This document shows positions 26,302 through 35,847 of a stretch of 59,902 bases of DNA, piece after piece (positions within the stretch are counted from its first letter, which is position 1; every line of letters begins with the position of its first letter). The DNA is taken from NCBI GenBank assembly GCA_944391065.1, contig CALXSH010000007.1:1-59902 (forward strand), given 5' to 3'. Source of the DNA: an uncultured Kiritimatiellota bacterium. GTDB lineage: Bacteria; Verrucomicrobiota; Kiritimatiellia; RFP12; DVOR01. The position numbers and the translations under genes were made by a program. The notes below the pieces were generated by a model. The model was not told the origin of the DNA. It worked only from the letters and a program-made list of their open reading frames with translations, and ran no database searches.

Positions 26302-28236
26302 ATGGCCAAAAACACCGCAGAGGCGCTGAACAGCTGGGATGCCGCCCGCAGTGCCGATCTTTATGCCGTGGATGCCTGGGGGCACGGGTACTTCAGCGTG
26401 ACGGCCGACGGCTTCGTCGCCGTGCGCCTGCGCAAGGGCGACCAGCACGTCGACGTGAAACTCGAGACCATCGTCAAGGATATCTACGACCGCGGCATGA
26501 GCCTGCCGGTCCTCCTGCGCTTCTCCGACATCTTGGCCGACCGCATCCGCATCATCAACGACGCTTTCGCCAAGGCCATCGCCGATTACGGTTACAAGGG
26601 GATCTACCGCGGCGTCTATCCGATCAAGGTCAATCAGCAGCAGCAGGCCGTTCAGGACGTCGTCACCTACGGCCGCGCCTATCACCACGGGCTGGAGGCC
26701 GGGTCCAAGGCCGAACTCATCGCCGCCCTGGCCTATATGCATGACCCCGAGGCCTATATCGTCTGCAACGGTTACAAGGACGAGGAATTCGTCCGCCTCG
26801 CCCTCTCCTCCCTGAAGATGGGCCTTCAGACCATGCTGGTGCTGGAGTCGCTCGAGGAGCTCGACATCATTCTGACCGTCGCCGAGGAACTCAAGGTCAA
26901 GCCCCGCATCGGCGTGCGCGTGAAGCTCTCGAGCAAGGTGGGCGGCAAGTGGAGCGAATCGGGCGGGGACCGGTCGGTCTTCGGCCTCACGCCGGCTCAG
27001 CTCATTCAGGCCGTCGACCGCCTGCGCGAAGAGGGCGCACTCGACTGCCTTGAGATGCTCCACTACCACCTCGGTTCGCAGGTGCCCAACATCCGCGACA
27101 TCCGCAACACCATCAAGGAAGCCTCGCGCTTCTACGTCGGCCTGGTCAAGGAGGGCGCCCCGATGGGTATCTTCGACATCGGCGGCGGCCTGGCCGTCGA
27201 CTACGACGGCAGCCATACCAACTTTGAATCGAGCGCCAATTACCACATCTCCGAGTACTGCGCCGACGTCGTCGAGGGTATCATGCTCGCGTGCGACCAC
27301 GGCGGCGTGCCCCATCCGACGATTCTGAGCGAATCGGGCCGCGCCCTGATAGGTTATTACTCCGTGCTGCTGGTGGACGTCCTCGGCACGGCCTGCTACG
27401 AGGTGGCCGACGCCGACGTGGCCGACATCGTCGCCTCCAAGGATCAGCCCGAGTGCATCGCCAACCTCATCGACGTCTCGAAGAACCTGCGCACGAAGAA
27501 TCTGCCGGAATTCTTCAACGACGCCCTCTACTACCGCGAGGAGACGCACAAGGCCTTCAAAGAAGGGCTCATCTCGCTGCGTCAGCACGCCGCGGCCGAT
27601 CGTCTCTTCTGGAACATCCTCACGCGTATCCGCGCCGAGGTGCCCAATCTCAAGTACGTGCCTGAGGACCTCTCCGGGTTGGACGGGGTCATGGCCGACA
27701 TCTACTACTGCAACTTCTCGGTCTTCCAGTCGCTGCCGGACTCATGGGCAATCGACCAGCTCTTTCCCATCATGCCGATTCACCGGCTGAAGGAGAAGCC
27801 GACCCGCTCGGCCCATCTCTCCGACATCACCTGCGACTGCGACGGCAAGATCGACAAGTTCATCGACCTGCACGACGTCAAGCGCGCCCTGCCGCTCCAT
27901 GAGGTCCGCGACGGAGAGGATTACGTCCTCGGTGCCTTCCTCGTGGGCGCCTATCAGGAGACGCTGGGCGACCTGCACAACCTCTTCGGCGACACCAACG
28001 TCGTCTCGATCCGCCTCGACGAGGACGGCGAGCTCGAATTCGTCGATGAGGTCGAGGGCGATACCGTCTCGGAGGTGCTCACCTACGTCGAGTATTCCCC
28101 GACCGACCTCGTCGCCCGGTTCCGCCGCCTGACCGACGCGGCCATGAAAGCCCGCCGCATTACGGCTCTGGAACGCCGCAAAATCCTCTCTTCCTACGAA
28201 AACGGCCTGCGCGGTTACACCTACTTCGAAATCTAA
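26302..28236 (+). CDS. speA: biosynthetic arginine decarboxylase
   Basis: PLP- and Mg-dependent decarboxylation of arginine to agmatine, first step of polyamine synthesis by the agmatine route. The 644-residue protein is a full-length SpeA: PLP-Lys motif GVYPIKVNQQ near residue 110, HYHLGSQ near 253, the GGGLAVDYDG phosphate loop near 293, and the C-terminal DITCDCDGKID with the catalytic Cys. Two ATGs (26296 and 26302) are possible; 26302 is preferred because AGAGGAG is 8 nt upstream of it. No agmatine-processing genes (speB, aguAB) lie in the window. Confidence 0.95.
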   Translation: MAKNTAEALNSWDAARSADLYAVDAWGHGYFSVTADGFVAVRLRKGDQHVDVKLETIVKDIYDRGMSLPVLLRFSDILADRIRIINDAFAKAIADYGYKGIYRGVYPIKVNQQQQAVQDVVTYGRAYHHGLEAGSKAELIAALAYMHDPEAYIVCNGYKDEEFVRLALSSLKMGLQTMLVLESLEELDIILTVAEELKVKPRIGVRVKLSSKVGGKWSESGGDRSVFGLTPAQLIQAVDRLREEGALDCLEMLHYHLGSQVPNIRDIRNTIKEASRFYVGLVKEGAPMGIFDIGGGLAVDYDGSHTNFESSANYHISEYCADVVEGIMLACDHGGVPHPTILSESGRALIGYYSVLLVDVLGTACYEVADADVADIVASKDQPECIANLIDVSKNLRTKNLPEFFNDALYYREETHKAFKEGLISLRQHAAADRLFWNILTRIRAEVPNLKYVPEDLSGLDGVMADIYYCNFSVFQSLPDSWAIDQLFPIMPIHRLKEKPTRSAHLSDITCDCDGKIDKFIDLHDVKRALPLHEVRDGEDYVLGAFLVGAYQETLGDLHNLFGDTNVVSIRLDEDGELEFVDEVEGDTVSEVLTYVEYSPTDLVARFRRLTDAAMKARRITALERRKILSSYENGLRGYTYFEI

Positions 28237-28251
28237 GGCGCCGCGGCGATA

Positions 28252-28260
28252 TGCTATAAT
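28252..28260 (+). promoter_or_regulatory. extended -10 for psd-pssA
   Basis: TGC-TATAAT, a perfect extended -10, lies 16 nt after the speA stop and about 41 nt before psd. Confidence 0.65.
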
Positions 28261-28301
28261 GGCGCGTAAGGAACGGCAATTACCCCGTATTGGAGCGTAT
28301 T

Positions 28302-29021
28302 ATGTACGACAACGAGAAACGCGAACACGAACTGATCATCCGTGACGGATGGCTTCTCATTCTGGTCCCGTTGGTGCTGGGCTTCGGCGGTTGGGCCACG
28401 TTGCTCTTTTGGGCCTGCATGCCGATTGCGGCGTGGATTGTCTTGGCGCCCTTCGCGTTGCTGGCGCTCTTCATGCTCTGGTTCTTCCGCAACCCGACGC
28501 GCATGCCGCCGGTGGGCAGCGACAACATCGTCTCCGGCGCCGAGGGCACGGTCCGTTCCGTCCAGTACGTGACGGAGGATGACGGGTCCCCCGCCGCGCC
28601 CGTCGTGAAGGAATTCTTCCCCGGCCGGCGCGCCGTGCGCATCTCCACCTTCCTCTCCCCCCTCCATGTCCATGTCAACCGACTTTGCGTCGGCGGCATC
28701 GTGACCTTCTGCGAATACCGTCACGGCAAGCACCTGCTGACGATGGATGAGCGTTCCAGCCTTTACAACCAGCACTCGGTCATCATGGTCGAGCGTCCCG
28801 ACGGCCTCCGCTGCCTCCACAAGCAGATCACCGGACCCGTCGTCCGCCGCGTCGTCTACTGGCTCACGCAGGGCCAGCCCGTCCGCCGCGGCGGCATTCT
28901 CGGCATGATGAAGTTCGGCAGCCGCATGGATATCTGGCTGCCGGCCGACCGTGTCGAGGTCTGTGTGGCCCCCGGCGATCCCGTCGTGGCCGGTGAAACC
29001 GTTATCGCAAAGGTGAAATGA
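28302..29021 (+). CDS. psd: phosphatidylserine decarboxylase proenzyme
   Basis: Converts phosphatidylserine to phosphatidylethanolamine at the inner membrane. The 239-residue protein is of the short, archaeal/Gram-positive-like type, with two N-terminal membrane segments (about 18-62), STFLSPLHVHVNR near residue 110, and a C-terminal MKFGSRMDIW where autocleavage between G and S would generate the pyruvoyl group. A GGAG site precedes the ATG at 28302. It overlaps pssA, which makes its substrate, so the two-gene operon completes PE synthesis from CDP-diacylglycerol and serine. Confidence 0.93.
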   Translation: MYDNEKREHELIIRDGWLLILVPLVLGFGGWATLLFWACMPIAAWIVLAPFALLALFMLWFFRNPTRMPPVGSDNIVSGAEGTVRSVQYVTEDDGSPAAPVVKEFFPGRRAVRISTFLSPLHVHVNRLCVGGIVTFCEYRHGKHLLTMDERSSLYNQHSVIMVERPDGLRCLHKQITGPVVRRVVYWLTQGQPVRRGGILGMMKFGSRMDIWLPADRVEVCVAPGDPVVAGETVIAKVK

Positions 29022-29833
29022 CCATGGAGCAGAACGACACCCCCCGTCCCCGTCTGAAGCAGGCACCCCGCGTCGGCTTCGTCAATTCCATCACCTCCGG
29101 CGCCCTGCTCTGCGGCCTGCTGAGCATTCTCTTCTCGGCCTCCGGCAACTTCTACATGGGTGCCCTCCTCGTGCTCGGCGCGATGATTCTCGACGGCATC
29201 GACGGCACCATGGCCCGCCTGCTCAAGGCCGAAACCGCCTTCGGCGCGGAATTCGACACCTTCGTTGACATCACGGCCTTCGGCATCGCCCCGGCCATGC
29301 TTGTCTACTTCTACCTCTTCCATGACTTCGGCGCGCCCGGTCAGATTCACACCATCGGCGCCCTCCTGGGCATGGCCATCGTCCTCTCCGGCGCCGTGCG
29401 TCTGGCGCGCTTCAAGGTCGTTGACGAGGATCACGGCATGAGCGGCTACACCGGCATGCCCATCACCGTCAATGCCCTCTGCCTCACCGGCATCATCCTG
29501 CTCATCGAGGCCTGGAAGAAGGGCTTCGGGCTGGATTATCCCCTTCCCGCCTGGCTTACCCTGCAGGACGGCGGCTGGCTCTCCTGGATCATGTACGCCA
29601 ACTGCATCATCTGCCTCTTCCTCCAGGTCTCTCCCTTTAAGTATCCCAAGCCCACCAACACCCCCATCGGGCAGTTCATCGGCGTGCTGGCCTTCCTCGG
29701 TCTCTTCCTCGGTCCGAAGACGGCCGTCATCAGCTGCTGCTATCTGGTGCCGCTGACCCTCTTCTACATTTACGTCGCGCCCTTCTGGTACGCCCTCAAG
29801 CGCGCCGTCCAGGCCCGCCGCCAGGCGGCCTGA
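29018..29833 (+). CDS. pssA: CDP-diacylglycerol-serine O-phosphatidyltransferase
   Basis: Makes phosphatidylserine from CDP-diacylglycerol and serine in the inner membrane. The CDP-alcohol phosphotransferase signature DG-x2-G-x-AR-x8-G-x3-D-x3-D is intact (starts DGIDGTMARLL, near residue 59), and about eight hydrophobic segments follow. The 271-residue length fits PssA of the membrane-integral class II. The start at 29018 overlaps the psd stop (ATGA); a second in-frame ATG at 29024 is equally possible. Psd, just upstream, uses its product. Confidence 0.92.
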   Translation: MTMEQNDTPRPRLKQAPRVGFVNSITSGALLCGLLSILFSASGNFYMGALLVLGAMILDGIDGTMARLLKAETAFGAEFDTFVDITAFGIAPAMLVYFYLFHDFGAPGQIHTIGALLGMAIVLSGAVRLARFKVVDEDHGMSGYTGMPITVNALCLTGIILLIEAWKKGFGLDYPLPAWLTLQDGGWLSWIMYANCIICLFLQVSPFKYPKPTNTPIGQFIGVLAFLGLFLGPKTAVISCCYLVPLTLFYIYVAPFWYALKRAVQARRQAA

Positions 29834-29873
29834 GACCGCGGCGTCCCGTCTCCCCAAGGAATCTCTGACTCAC

Positions 29874-31811
29874 ATGAACGTTACCGAAAAAATCCTTCGC
29901 GCCCATCTCGTGTCCGGCGAACCCCGCGTCGGCGAGGAGGTGGCCATCCGCATCGATCAGACCCTCACGCAGGATGCCACCGGCACCATGGCCTATCTCC
30001 AGTTTGAATCCATGGGCCTGGAGCGCGCGCGGACCGAACTCTCCGTCAGCTACGTTGACCACAATACCGTCCAGATCGGTTACGAAAATGCCGACGACCA
30101 CGATTACCTCCAGTCCGTCGCCAAGAAGTACGGCGTCGTCTACTCCAAGCCGGGCAACGGCATCTGCCACCAGCTTCACCTCGAGCGCTTCGGCAAACCC
30201 GGCAAGACCCTGATCGGTTCCGATTCCCACACCCCCACGGGCGGCGGCATCGGCATGGTCGCCATCGGTGCCGGCGGCATTGACGTCGCCGTCGCCATGG
30301 GCGGCGGCGCCTTCTTCGTGGCCTGGCCCAAGGTCGTGGGCATCCGGCTCACCGGCGAACTGAAGCCCGGCGTCTCGGCCAAGGACATCATTCTGGCCGT
30401 CCTGCGCCGTTACGGTTCCAAGGGCAACGTCGGCAGGGTCATGGAATACTTCGGCCCCGGCGTCGCCACGCTCGACGTCCCTTCCCGCGCCACCGTCACC
30501 AACATGGGCGCCGAACTCGGCGTCACCACCTCCGTCTTCCCCTCCGATGACGTCACCAAGGCCTTCCTGGAGGCCCAGGGCCGTGGCGGAGACTGGATGC
30601 CCCTCGCCGCCGACAGCGAAGCCGACTACGACGAGACCTGGGAGCTCAACCTCTCCGAACTCGAGCCCCTTGCCGCCGCCCCGCACAATCCGGGCAACGT
30701 CGAGACCGTGGCCGAACACGTTGGGCAGCGCGTCAACCAGATTATGATCGGGTCCTGCACGAACTCCTCCTACCGCGACATCAAGACCGTCGCCCTCATG
30801 CTCCGCGGCCGGACCGTCCATCCCGACGTCGAGGTCGGCATTGCCTGCGGTTCCCGTCAGGTCGTCCGCATGCTTGCCGACGAAGGGCTTCTCAGCGACC
30901 TCATCGCCGCCGGCTGCCGCATCCTGGAGAATGCCTGCGGCTTCTGCATCGGCGCCCACATGAGTCCCGCGACCGATGCCGTCTGCCTGCGCACGAGCAA
31001 CCGCAATTTCGAGGGCCGCTCCGGCACCGCCTCGGCCAAGGTCTACCTCGTCTCCCCTGAGACTGCCGCAGCCTCCGCGCTGACCGGCGTCTTCACCGAC
31101 CCGCGCACCTGCTGCGTCGACCCCGTCGCGATGCCCGGGCGCTTCACGATTGACGACAGCCTCTTCCTCTACCGCGAGACCGCCGGCGTCGGCGTCCCGG
31201 ACACCGAGATTGTCCGCGGCCCGAATATCGGCCAGGTCCCGCCCGGCCACCCCGTCGACGAAATCCTCCGCGGCCTGGCGACCATCAAGGTCGGCGACAA
31301 GATCACCACCGACCACATCATGCCCGCCGGCGCCCGTCTGAAGTACCGCTCCAACGTGCCCGAATACGCCAAGTACGTCTTCGAGCACACCGATCCGGCC
31401 TTCTACGCCAATGCCTCCGCCGCCCGCGACGCCGGCAAGGCCAACGTCATCGTCGCCGGCGAGAGCTACGGCCAGGGCTCCTCCCGCGAACACGCCGCGC
31501 TCTGCCCGATGTACCTCGGCGTCCGTGCCGTCATCGCCAAGAGCGTCGAGCGCATCCACCGCGCCAATCTGATCAACTTCGGCATCGTTCCCTTCGTTTT
31601 CGCCGATCCCGCCGACTACGATAAGGTGGACCAGGGCGACGAGCTGGAAATCGCCGGCCTCCGCGAGGCTGTGCTGGGGAACGGCCGCGCGACCGTACGC
31701 AATCTTACGAAACAGAGCTCGTTCGACGTGACCGTCACGTTGTCCGACCGACAGAAACGCCTGCTTGCCGCCGGCGGCCTCTTGGCTGCCGTCGCCCGCG
31801 GCGAAGCCTAA
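29874..31811 (+). CDS. aconitate hydratase (Aquifex-type)
   Basis: [4Fe-4S] hydro-lyase interconverting citrate and isocitrate. At 645 residues it is the compact single-chain type with the swivel domain at the C-terminus. The cluster ligands are visible in GSCTNSSYRD (near residue 293) and CGFCIG (near 359); SDSHTPTGGG (about 115) and the C-terminal GESYGQGSSREHAA belong to the substrate site. Isopropylmalate or homoaconitate dehydratases are split into two subunits, so aconitase is favoured. It sits between pssA and an unknown zinc-finger gene; no other TCA-cycle gene is nearby. Confidence 0.88.
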   Translation: MNVTEKILRAHLVSGEPRVGEEVAIRIDQTLTQDATGTMAYLQFESMGLERARTELSVSYVDHNTVQIGYENADDHDYLQSVAKKYGVVYSKPGNGICHQLHLERFGKPGKTLIGSDSHTPTGGGIGMVAIGAGGIDVAVAMGGGAFFVAWPKVVGIRLTGELKPGVSAKDIILAVLRRYGSKGNVGRVMEYFGPGVATLDVPSRATVTNMGAELGVTTSVFPSDDVTKAFLEAQGRGGDWMPLAADSEADYDETWELNLSELEPLAAAPHNPGNVETVAEHVGQRVNQIMIGSCTNSSYRDIKTVALMLRGRTVHPDVEVGIACGSRQVVRMLADEGLLSDLIAAGCRILENACGFCIGAHMSPATDAVCLRTSNRNFEGRSGTASAKVYLVSPETAAASALTGVFTDPRTCCVDPVAMPGRFTIDDSLFLYRETAGVGVPDTEIVRGPNIGQVPPGHPVDEILRGLATIKVGDKITTDHIMPAGARLKYRSNVPEYAKYVFEHTDPAFYANASAARDAGKANVIVAGESYGQGSSREHAALCPMYLGVRAVIAKSVERIHRANLINFGIVPFVFADPADYDKVDQGDELEIAGLREAVLGNGRATVRNLTKQSSFDVTVTLSDRQKRLLAAGGLLAAVARGEA

Positions 31812-31823
31812 AGGAGCGCGCAG

Positions 31824-33479
31824 ATGAGCGACGCAGACAAGAATCCCACCCTGGGTTTTGATTTTGCCCCGGACTGGGCCCGCGGTTCGGCTGACGACTA
31901 TGTCAGCCGCTATCAGTCCAAATCCTACGATGAGCGCACCGGCCGCGAAGAGCGTCCGCGCCGTGACGGCGACCGCCCCCGCGGTGACCGCCGCGGCCCG
32001 CGCCCCGTGGGGGATCGCCGCGGTCCGCGCCCCGTGGGGGACCGTCCCCGCGGTCCCCGCCCCCATGGCCCGCGTCCTGAGGGAGACCGCCCGCGTTTCC
32101 CCCGCCGCGATCCCGTCCGTCCGCTTGACGCCGAAATCCGCATTCTTCCCAATCAGAAGAATCTCGGCTCCATCATCAAGACCCTCCAGGGGACCCACAC
32201 CGCCTTCCCGATGAAGAAGTTCGTGACGCTCTTCCTCGAGAACCCGCAGGCCTGCCTGGTCCGTTTTGAGGCCAAACCCGAGACCGAGACGAAGTTCTGG
32301 AGCTGCAAGGCGTGCGGGTTCGTCGCCCTCAGCGAGGCCGAGGTCGAGACGCACATTCTGGCCGAGCACTTCGGCGACTTCTTCGACGAATGCGTCGAGC
32401 CCTGCGAACCGCCGTCGGGCAACTATCCCTGCGTCGCCCGCTGCACGCTCACCGGCGAATGGGTCGGCGCCCCCAACCATCACTCTTACCGCCGCCGTCT
32501 CGCCGAGATGGCCGCCAAGGCCGGCATGTCCGAGCGCGACTTCCAGCACACCCTCGAGATGTGCCGCGACCCCGAATCGGTCGAGGCCTGGAAGCAGTCC
32601 GTCACCACGCAGATTGTCTACCGCCGCCGTGTGACCGAGGCCGCTCCCGCCGCTCCCGCTCCGGCTTCCGAGACTGCTCCCGCCGAGGGCGAAACGCCCG
32701 CCGCCGAGACGCCCGCTCAGCCCGCTCTGACGCGTGACCAGGCGGAATATGCCTTCCGTCACGAGATTCTGCCGACGCTTGTCGCCTCCGCCCGCCACGT
32801 TTGCCTGCCGGTCGAGGTCGCGCGGCGGTCCACCTCGCTGCCGCTGACCCTCCTGCTGAAGTACACCCTCCGCGACGAACAGCGCTTCCCGCGTTCCCTC
32901 TTCTTCGCGCTCCGCGGTGCCTTCCGCCATCGGAAGTTCACCCTCTTCCGCGCCAATGACGCCCGCGGTCCCGAGTTCGTGGTCAATGCCGCCCTCAGCC
33001 CCTTCACCTCCGAGAACGTCGTCCGCGAGATCCGCGCGGCGCTTGACTATGTCACCGCCCACCCGCTCTGCACCCGCGCCGAACTTCTCGCCGCGCTGCG
33101 GACCGAGCTGGCCGACATGGACCCGAGTACCGTCGTCCGTCAGATTGCCTTCCTCTTCCAGAAGGGCCACATCCTCGAATACTACAACGGCGTCCTCGCC
33201 CTCCCCGAGGCCAATCCGAAGTTTCGCAAACTGCCTGAGGAGCTGAAGAAGGCCCCGGCCGAGACGCCCGCCGAAGAGACCGCTCCCGCTCCGGAAGTCG
33301 CTCCCGCTCCGGAAGCCGCTCCCGCTCCGGAAGCCGCTCCCGCTCCGGAAGCCGCTCCTGAGGCCGCCGCCGAAGAGCCCGTTCCCGAGCCCGCGCCTGA
33401 AGTGCCCGCCGGGGAAGCCGCTCCGGCTGAACCGGCCGCACCGGAAGCCCCCGCGCCGGCCGCCGAATCCCAGAACTGA
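31824..33479 (+). CDS. Arg/Gly-rich zinc-finger protein of unknown function
   Basis: I do not recognise a characterised homologue. The 551-residue protein has four parts. Residues about 40-100 are an RG/RP-rich disordered tract with repeated DRRGPRPVG units, RNA-binding in style. Then comes a folded domain with a C2H2-type zinc finger (WSCKACGF ... HILAEHF, about 154-177) and more Cys nearby. A second helical region (about 295-470) resembles winged helices. The C-terminus is a PEAPA-rich tail encoded partly by four 18-bp repeats. No signal peptide, so cytoplasmic. It lies 12 nt after aconitase and 20 nt before lpxD. A role in RNA or nucleoid binding is a guess from composition. Confidence 0.7.
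   Translation: MSDADKNPTLGFDFAPDWARGSADDYVSRYQSKSYDERTGREERPRRDGDRPRGDRRGPRPVGDRRGPRPVGDRPRGPRPHGPRPEGDRPRFPRRDPVRPLDAEIRILPNQKNLGSIIKTLQGTHTAFPMKKFVTLFLENPQACLVRFEAKPETETKFWSCKACGFVALSEAEVETHILAEHFGDFFDECVEPCEPPSGNYPCVARCTLTGEWVGAPNHHSYRRRLAEMAAKAGMSERDFQHTLEMCRDPESVEAWKQSVTTQIVYRRRVTEAAPAAPAPASETAPAEGETPAAETPAQPALTRDQAEYAFRHEILPTLVASARHVCLPVEVARRSTSLPLTLLLKYTLRDEQRFPRSLFFALRGAFRHRKFTLFRANDARGPEFVVNAALSPFTSENVVREIRAALDYVTAHPLCTRAELLAALRTELADMDPSTVVRQIAFLFQKGHILEYYNGVLALPEANPKFRKLPEELKKAPAETPAEETAPAPEVAPAPEAAPAPEAAPAPEAAPEAAAEEPVPEPAPEVPAGEAAPAEPAAPEAPAPAAESQN
33282..33353 (+). repeat. 18-bp tandem repeat, four units
   Basis: Four 18-bp units (GCTCCCGCTCCGGAAGCC type, one with a single change) encode the Ala-Pro-Ala-Pro-Glu-Ala tail of the zinc-finger protein. 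Such in-frame repeats can expand or contract. Confidence 0.9.
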
Positions 33480-33499
33480 TACCCGAAGGGAGACTCAGC

Positions 33500-34540
33500 A
33501 TGAAACTCGCAGACGTAGCCAAGACCGTCAACGGCACCTTTACCGGTGACGGCGATGTCGAAATCGTTGCCATGGCCAGCCTTCTCGAGGCCCGTGAAGG
33601 AGACATCTCCTTTCTCGCCAACCCGAAGTACGCCAAGCAGATGAAGGATACCAAGGCCTCCGCCGTGCTCGTGGCCCAGGATTATGAGGGCGAAACCCGC
33701 GCCACCCTGATCCGCGTCCCCGAACCCAATAAGGCCTTTGCCTCTCTGGCGCCGATTTTCGGGCCCCGTCCCTACGTCCGCGAGCCCGGCATCCACGCGA
33801 CCGCCGTCATCGGCGAGAACGTGACCCTCGGCAAGGACCTCTACATCGGGCCTTACACCGTCATCTCCGACGGCGTCACCATCGGCGACGGCACCGTCAT
33901 CGAGGGCCAGGTCTTCATCGCCCATGACGTGCATATCGGTGCCGGCTGCCACCTCTACCCGCAGGTCAATATCCGCGAATCCTGCGTCCTCGGCGACCGC
34001 GTCATCCTCCATGCCGGCGTCAAGATCGGTACCGACGGCTACGGTTACACCGTCGAGATCGGCGCCCAGGGCCCCGTCATCACCAAGGTGCCCCAGGTCG
34101 GCATCGTCGAAATCGGCAACGACGTCGAGATCGGTTCCAATACCTGCGTCGACCGCGCCCGCTTCGGCCGTACCCGCATCGGGGACTGCACCAAGATTGA
34201 CAACCTTGTCCAAATCGGCCACAACGTCCAGATTGCACCCTTCGTCGGCATCATCGCCCAGGCCGGCATCGCCGGCAGCGCGAAGATCGAATCCGGCGCC
34301 CTCATCTGGTCCCAGGCCGGCGTCTCCGGCCACCTTACCGTCCACGAACGCGCCCAGGTCGGCCCGCAGTCCGGCGTCAAGGAGGATGTCCCCGAAGGCG
34401 AATACGTCGTGGGGTCGCCCGCCGTGCCCAAGCGCGCCTTCGCCGAAGGCCTCCTTCTGCCGCGCCTCGTCGACAAGCTCAAGCGCCGCGTCGCCGATCT
34501 CGAAGCCAAGGTGAAGGCCCTCGGGCAGGGGAACGACTGA
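33500..34540 (+). CDS. lpxD: UDP-3-O-acylglucosamine N-acyltransferase
   Basis: Third step of lipid A synthesis: adds an N-linked hydroxyacyl chain from ACP to UDP-3-O-acylglucosamine. The 346-residue protein has the N-terminal LpxD uridine-binding domain (to about residue 95), then a left-handed beta-helix of hexapeptide repeats, with the catalytic His in NLVQIGHNVQIA (about 238), and a C-terminal helix. It shows that the organism makes LPS-type lipid A and is Gram-negative. No lpxA, lpxB or fabZ is adjacent, unlike the common cluster. Followed directly by an intrinsic terminator. Confidence 0.96.
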   Translation: MKLADVAKTVNGTFTGDGDVEIVAMASLLEAREGDISFLANPKYAKQMKDTKASAVLVAQDYEGETRATLIRVPEPNKAFASLAPIFGPRPYVREPGIHATAVIGENVTLGKDLYIGPYTVISDGVTIGDGTVIEGQVFIAHDVHIGAGCHLYPQVNIRESCVLGDRVILHAGVKIGTDGYGYTVEIGAQGPVITKVPQVGIVEIGNDVEIGSNTCVDRARFGRTRIGDCTKIDNLVQIGHNVQIAPFVGIIAQAGIAGSAKIESGALIWSQAGVSGHLTVHERAQVGPQSGVKEDVPEGEYVVGSPAVPKRAFAEGLLLPRLVDKLKRRVADLEAKVKALGQGND

Positions 34541-34590
34541 CCCCATGCTCGGACGGCTCATCCGCGACCGCCTCTTTGCCTTTCACGGAC

Positions 34591-34621
34591 CGGACCGCGC
34601 CCGTGCGGTCCGTCTTTTTTT
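34591..34621 (+). terminator. intrinsic terminator after lpxD
   Basis: CGGACCGC-GCCCGT-GCGGTCCG is a perfect 8-bp stem followed by TC and seven T. It ends the aconitase/zinc-finger/lpxD transcript, 50 nt after the lpxD stop. Confidence 0.92.
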
Positions 34622-34677
34622 GACCCTGGCCCTGCTCCTCGCGTGGGGGCTGACGTGGCTGGGGTAGGAGACCGCTT

Positions 34678-35847
34678 ATGGCTTTCCGTTACATCTCCGC
34701 CGGTGAATCCCACGGCCCCTGCCTGACCGTGATCGTCGAGGGCGTCCCCGCCGGCCTTCCGCTCAGCGAGGACCTCATCGCCGCCGATCTTGCCCGCCGT
34801 CAGCTCAAAGCCGGCGCCGGCGGCCGCATGGACATCGAGACCGATCGCGCCGAAATCCTCTCCGGCGTCATGGCCGGTCGTACCACCGGCGCGCCCATCG
34901 CCCTGCGTATTGCCAACCGCGACTTCGCCGCCTGGCAGGGCCGCGAAGTCCCCGCCTACACCGTGGCCCGTCCCGGCCATGCCGACCTCGCCGCCTGCGT
35001 CAAATACGGCTTCGACGACATCCGCTGCGCCCTTGAGCGCTCCAGTGCCCGCGAGACCGCCTGCCGCGTCGCCGTCGGCGCCGTTGCCCGCGCCTTCCTG
35101 GGCGAATTCGGCATCACCGCCTCCTCTTACGTCGCCTCCCTCGGCGCCGTCCCCGAATGCCCCGTCGACCTCGACGCCGCCCTGGCCTTCGCCGCGACCT
35201 CGCCCAGCCGCGCCCCCGACCAAACCGCCGAGGACGCCTATGCCAATGCGATCCACCTCGCCCGCGTCCAGGGCGAAACCCTCGGCGGCCGCATCGTCTG
35301 CGTCGTCAGGGGCCTCCCGGTCGGGCTCGGCTCCTACGTCACGCCCGACCGCCGTCTCGACGCGCGCATCGGCGGCGCCGTCCTCTCCGTCAACGCCATC
35401 AAGGGCGTCGAGTTCGGACAGGCCTTTGCCGCCACCGCCGTCCCCGGCAGCAGGCTCCACGACCCCATTGTCCGCGACGACGCGGGCCATCTGGTCCGTC
35501 CGACCAACGCCGCCGGCGGCCTCGAGGCCGGCATGACCACCGGTCAGCCCCTCGTCGTCCGCGCCGCGATGAAGCCCATCCCGACCACCCTTGCCCCCCA
35601 GCGCAGCGTCAACCTCGCCGACGGTCAGCCCTCCGCGACCGCCTATGAGCGTTCCGACACCTGCCCCGTGCCCCGCGCCTGCGTCGTCATCGAGTCCGTC
35701 ATCCTTATCGAACTCGCCGCCGCCCTCTGCGAAAAGCTCGGCGGCGACTCCCTGACCGAAATGAAGTCCCGCCGCCTGGCCACCCCCGACGACGTCCGTC
35801 TCTCCCCCGAGCCGAAGGTCTTCTGGCCTCTTCCCGGCCATGATTGA
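34678..35847 (+). CDS. aroC: chorismate synthase
   Basis: Reduced-FMN-dependent elimination of phosphate from EPSP to give chorismate, the last shikimate step. The 389-residue protein has the signature GESHGPCLTVIVEGVPAG at the start, ERSSARETACRVAVGA near residue 120 and the FMN/substrate-binding Arg-rich GGLEAGMTTGQPLVVRAA stretch near 280. A TAGGAG site precedes the ATG. It overlaps tatD by 8 nt. Codons are strongly C-ending. Confidence 0.97.
   Translation: MAFRYISAGESHGPCLTVIVEGVPAGLPLSEDLIAADLARRQLKAGAGGRMDIETDRAEILSGVMAGRTTGAPIALRIANRDFAAWQGREVPAYTVARPGHADLAACVKYGFDDIRCALERSSARETACRVAVGAVARAFLGEFGITASSYVASLGAVPECPVDLDAALAFAATSPSRAPDQTAEDAYANAIHLARVQGETLGGRIVCVVRGLPVGLGSYVTPDRRLDARIGGAVLSVNAIKGVEFGQAFAATAVPGSRLHDPIVRDDAGHLVRPTNAAGGLEAGMTTGQPLVVRAAMKPIPTTLAPQRSVNLADGQPSATAYERSDTCPVPRACVVIESVILIELAAALCEKLGGDSLTEMKSRRLATPDDVRLSPEPKVFWPLPGHD

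Noticed and set aside
29796-33170. 1124-residue minus-strand open frame
   Set aside because: Lies opposite aconitase and the zinc-finger gene; Gly/Ala/Val/Asp-rich shadow of C-ending codons.
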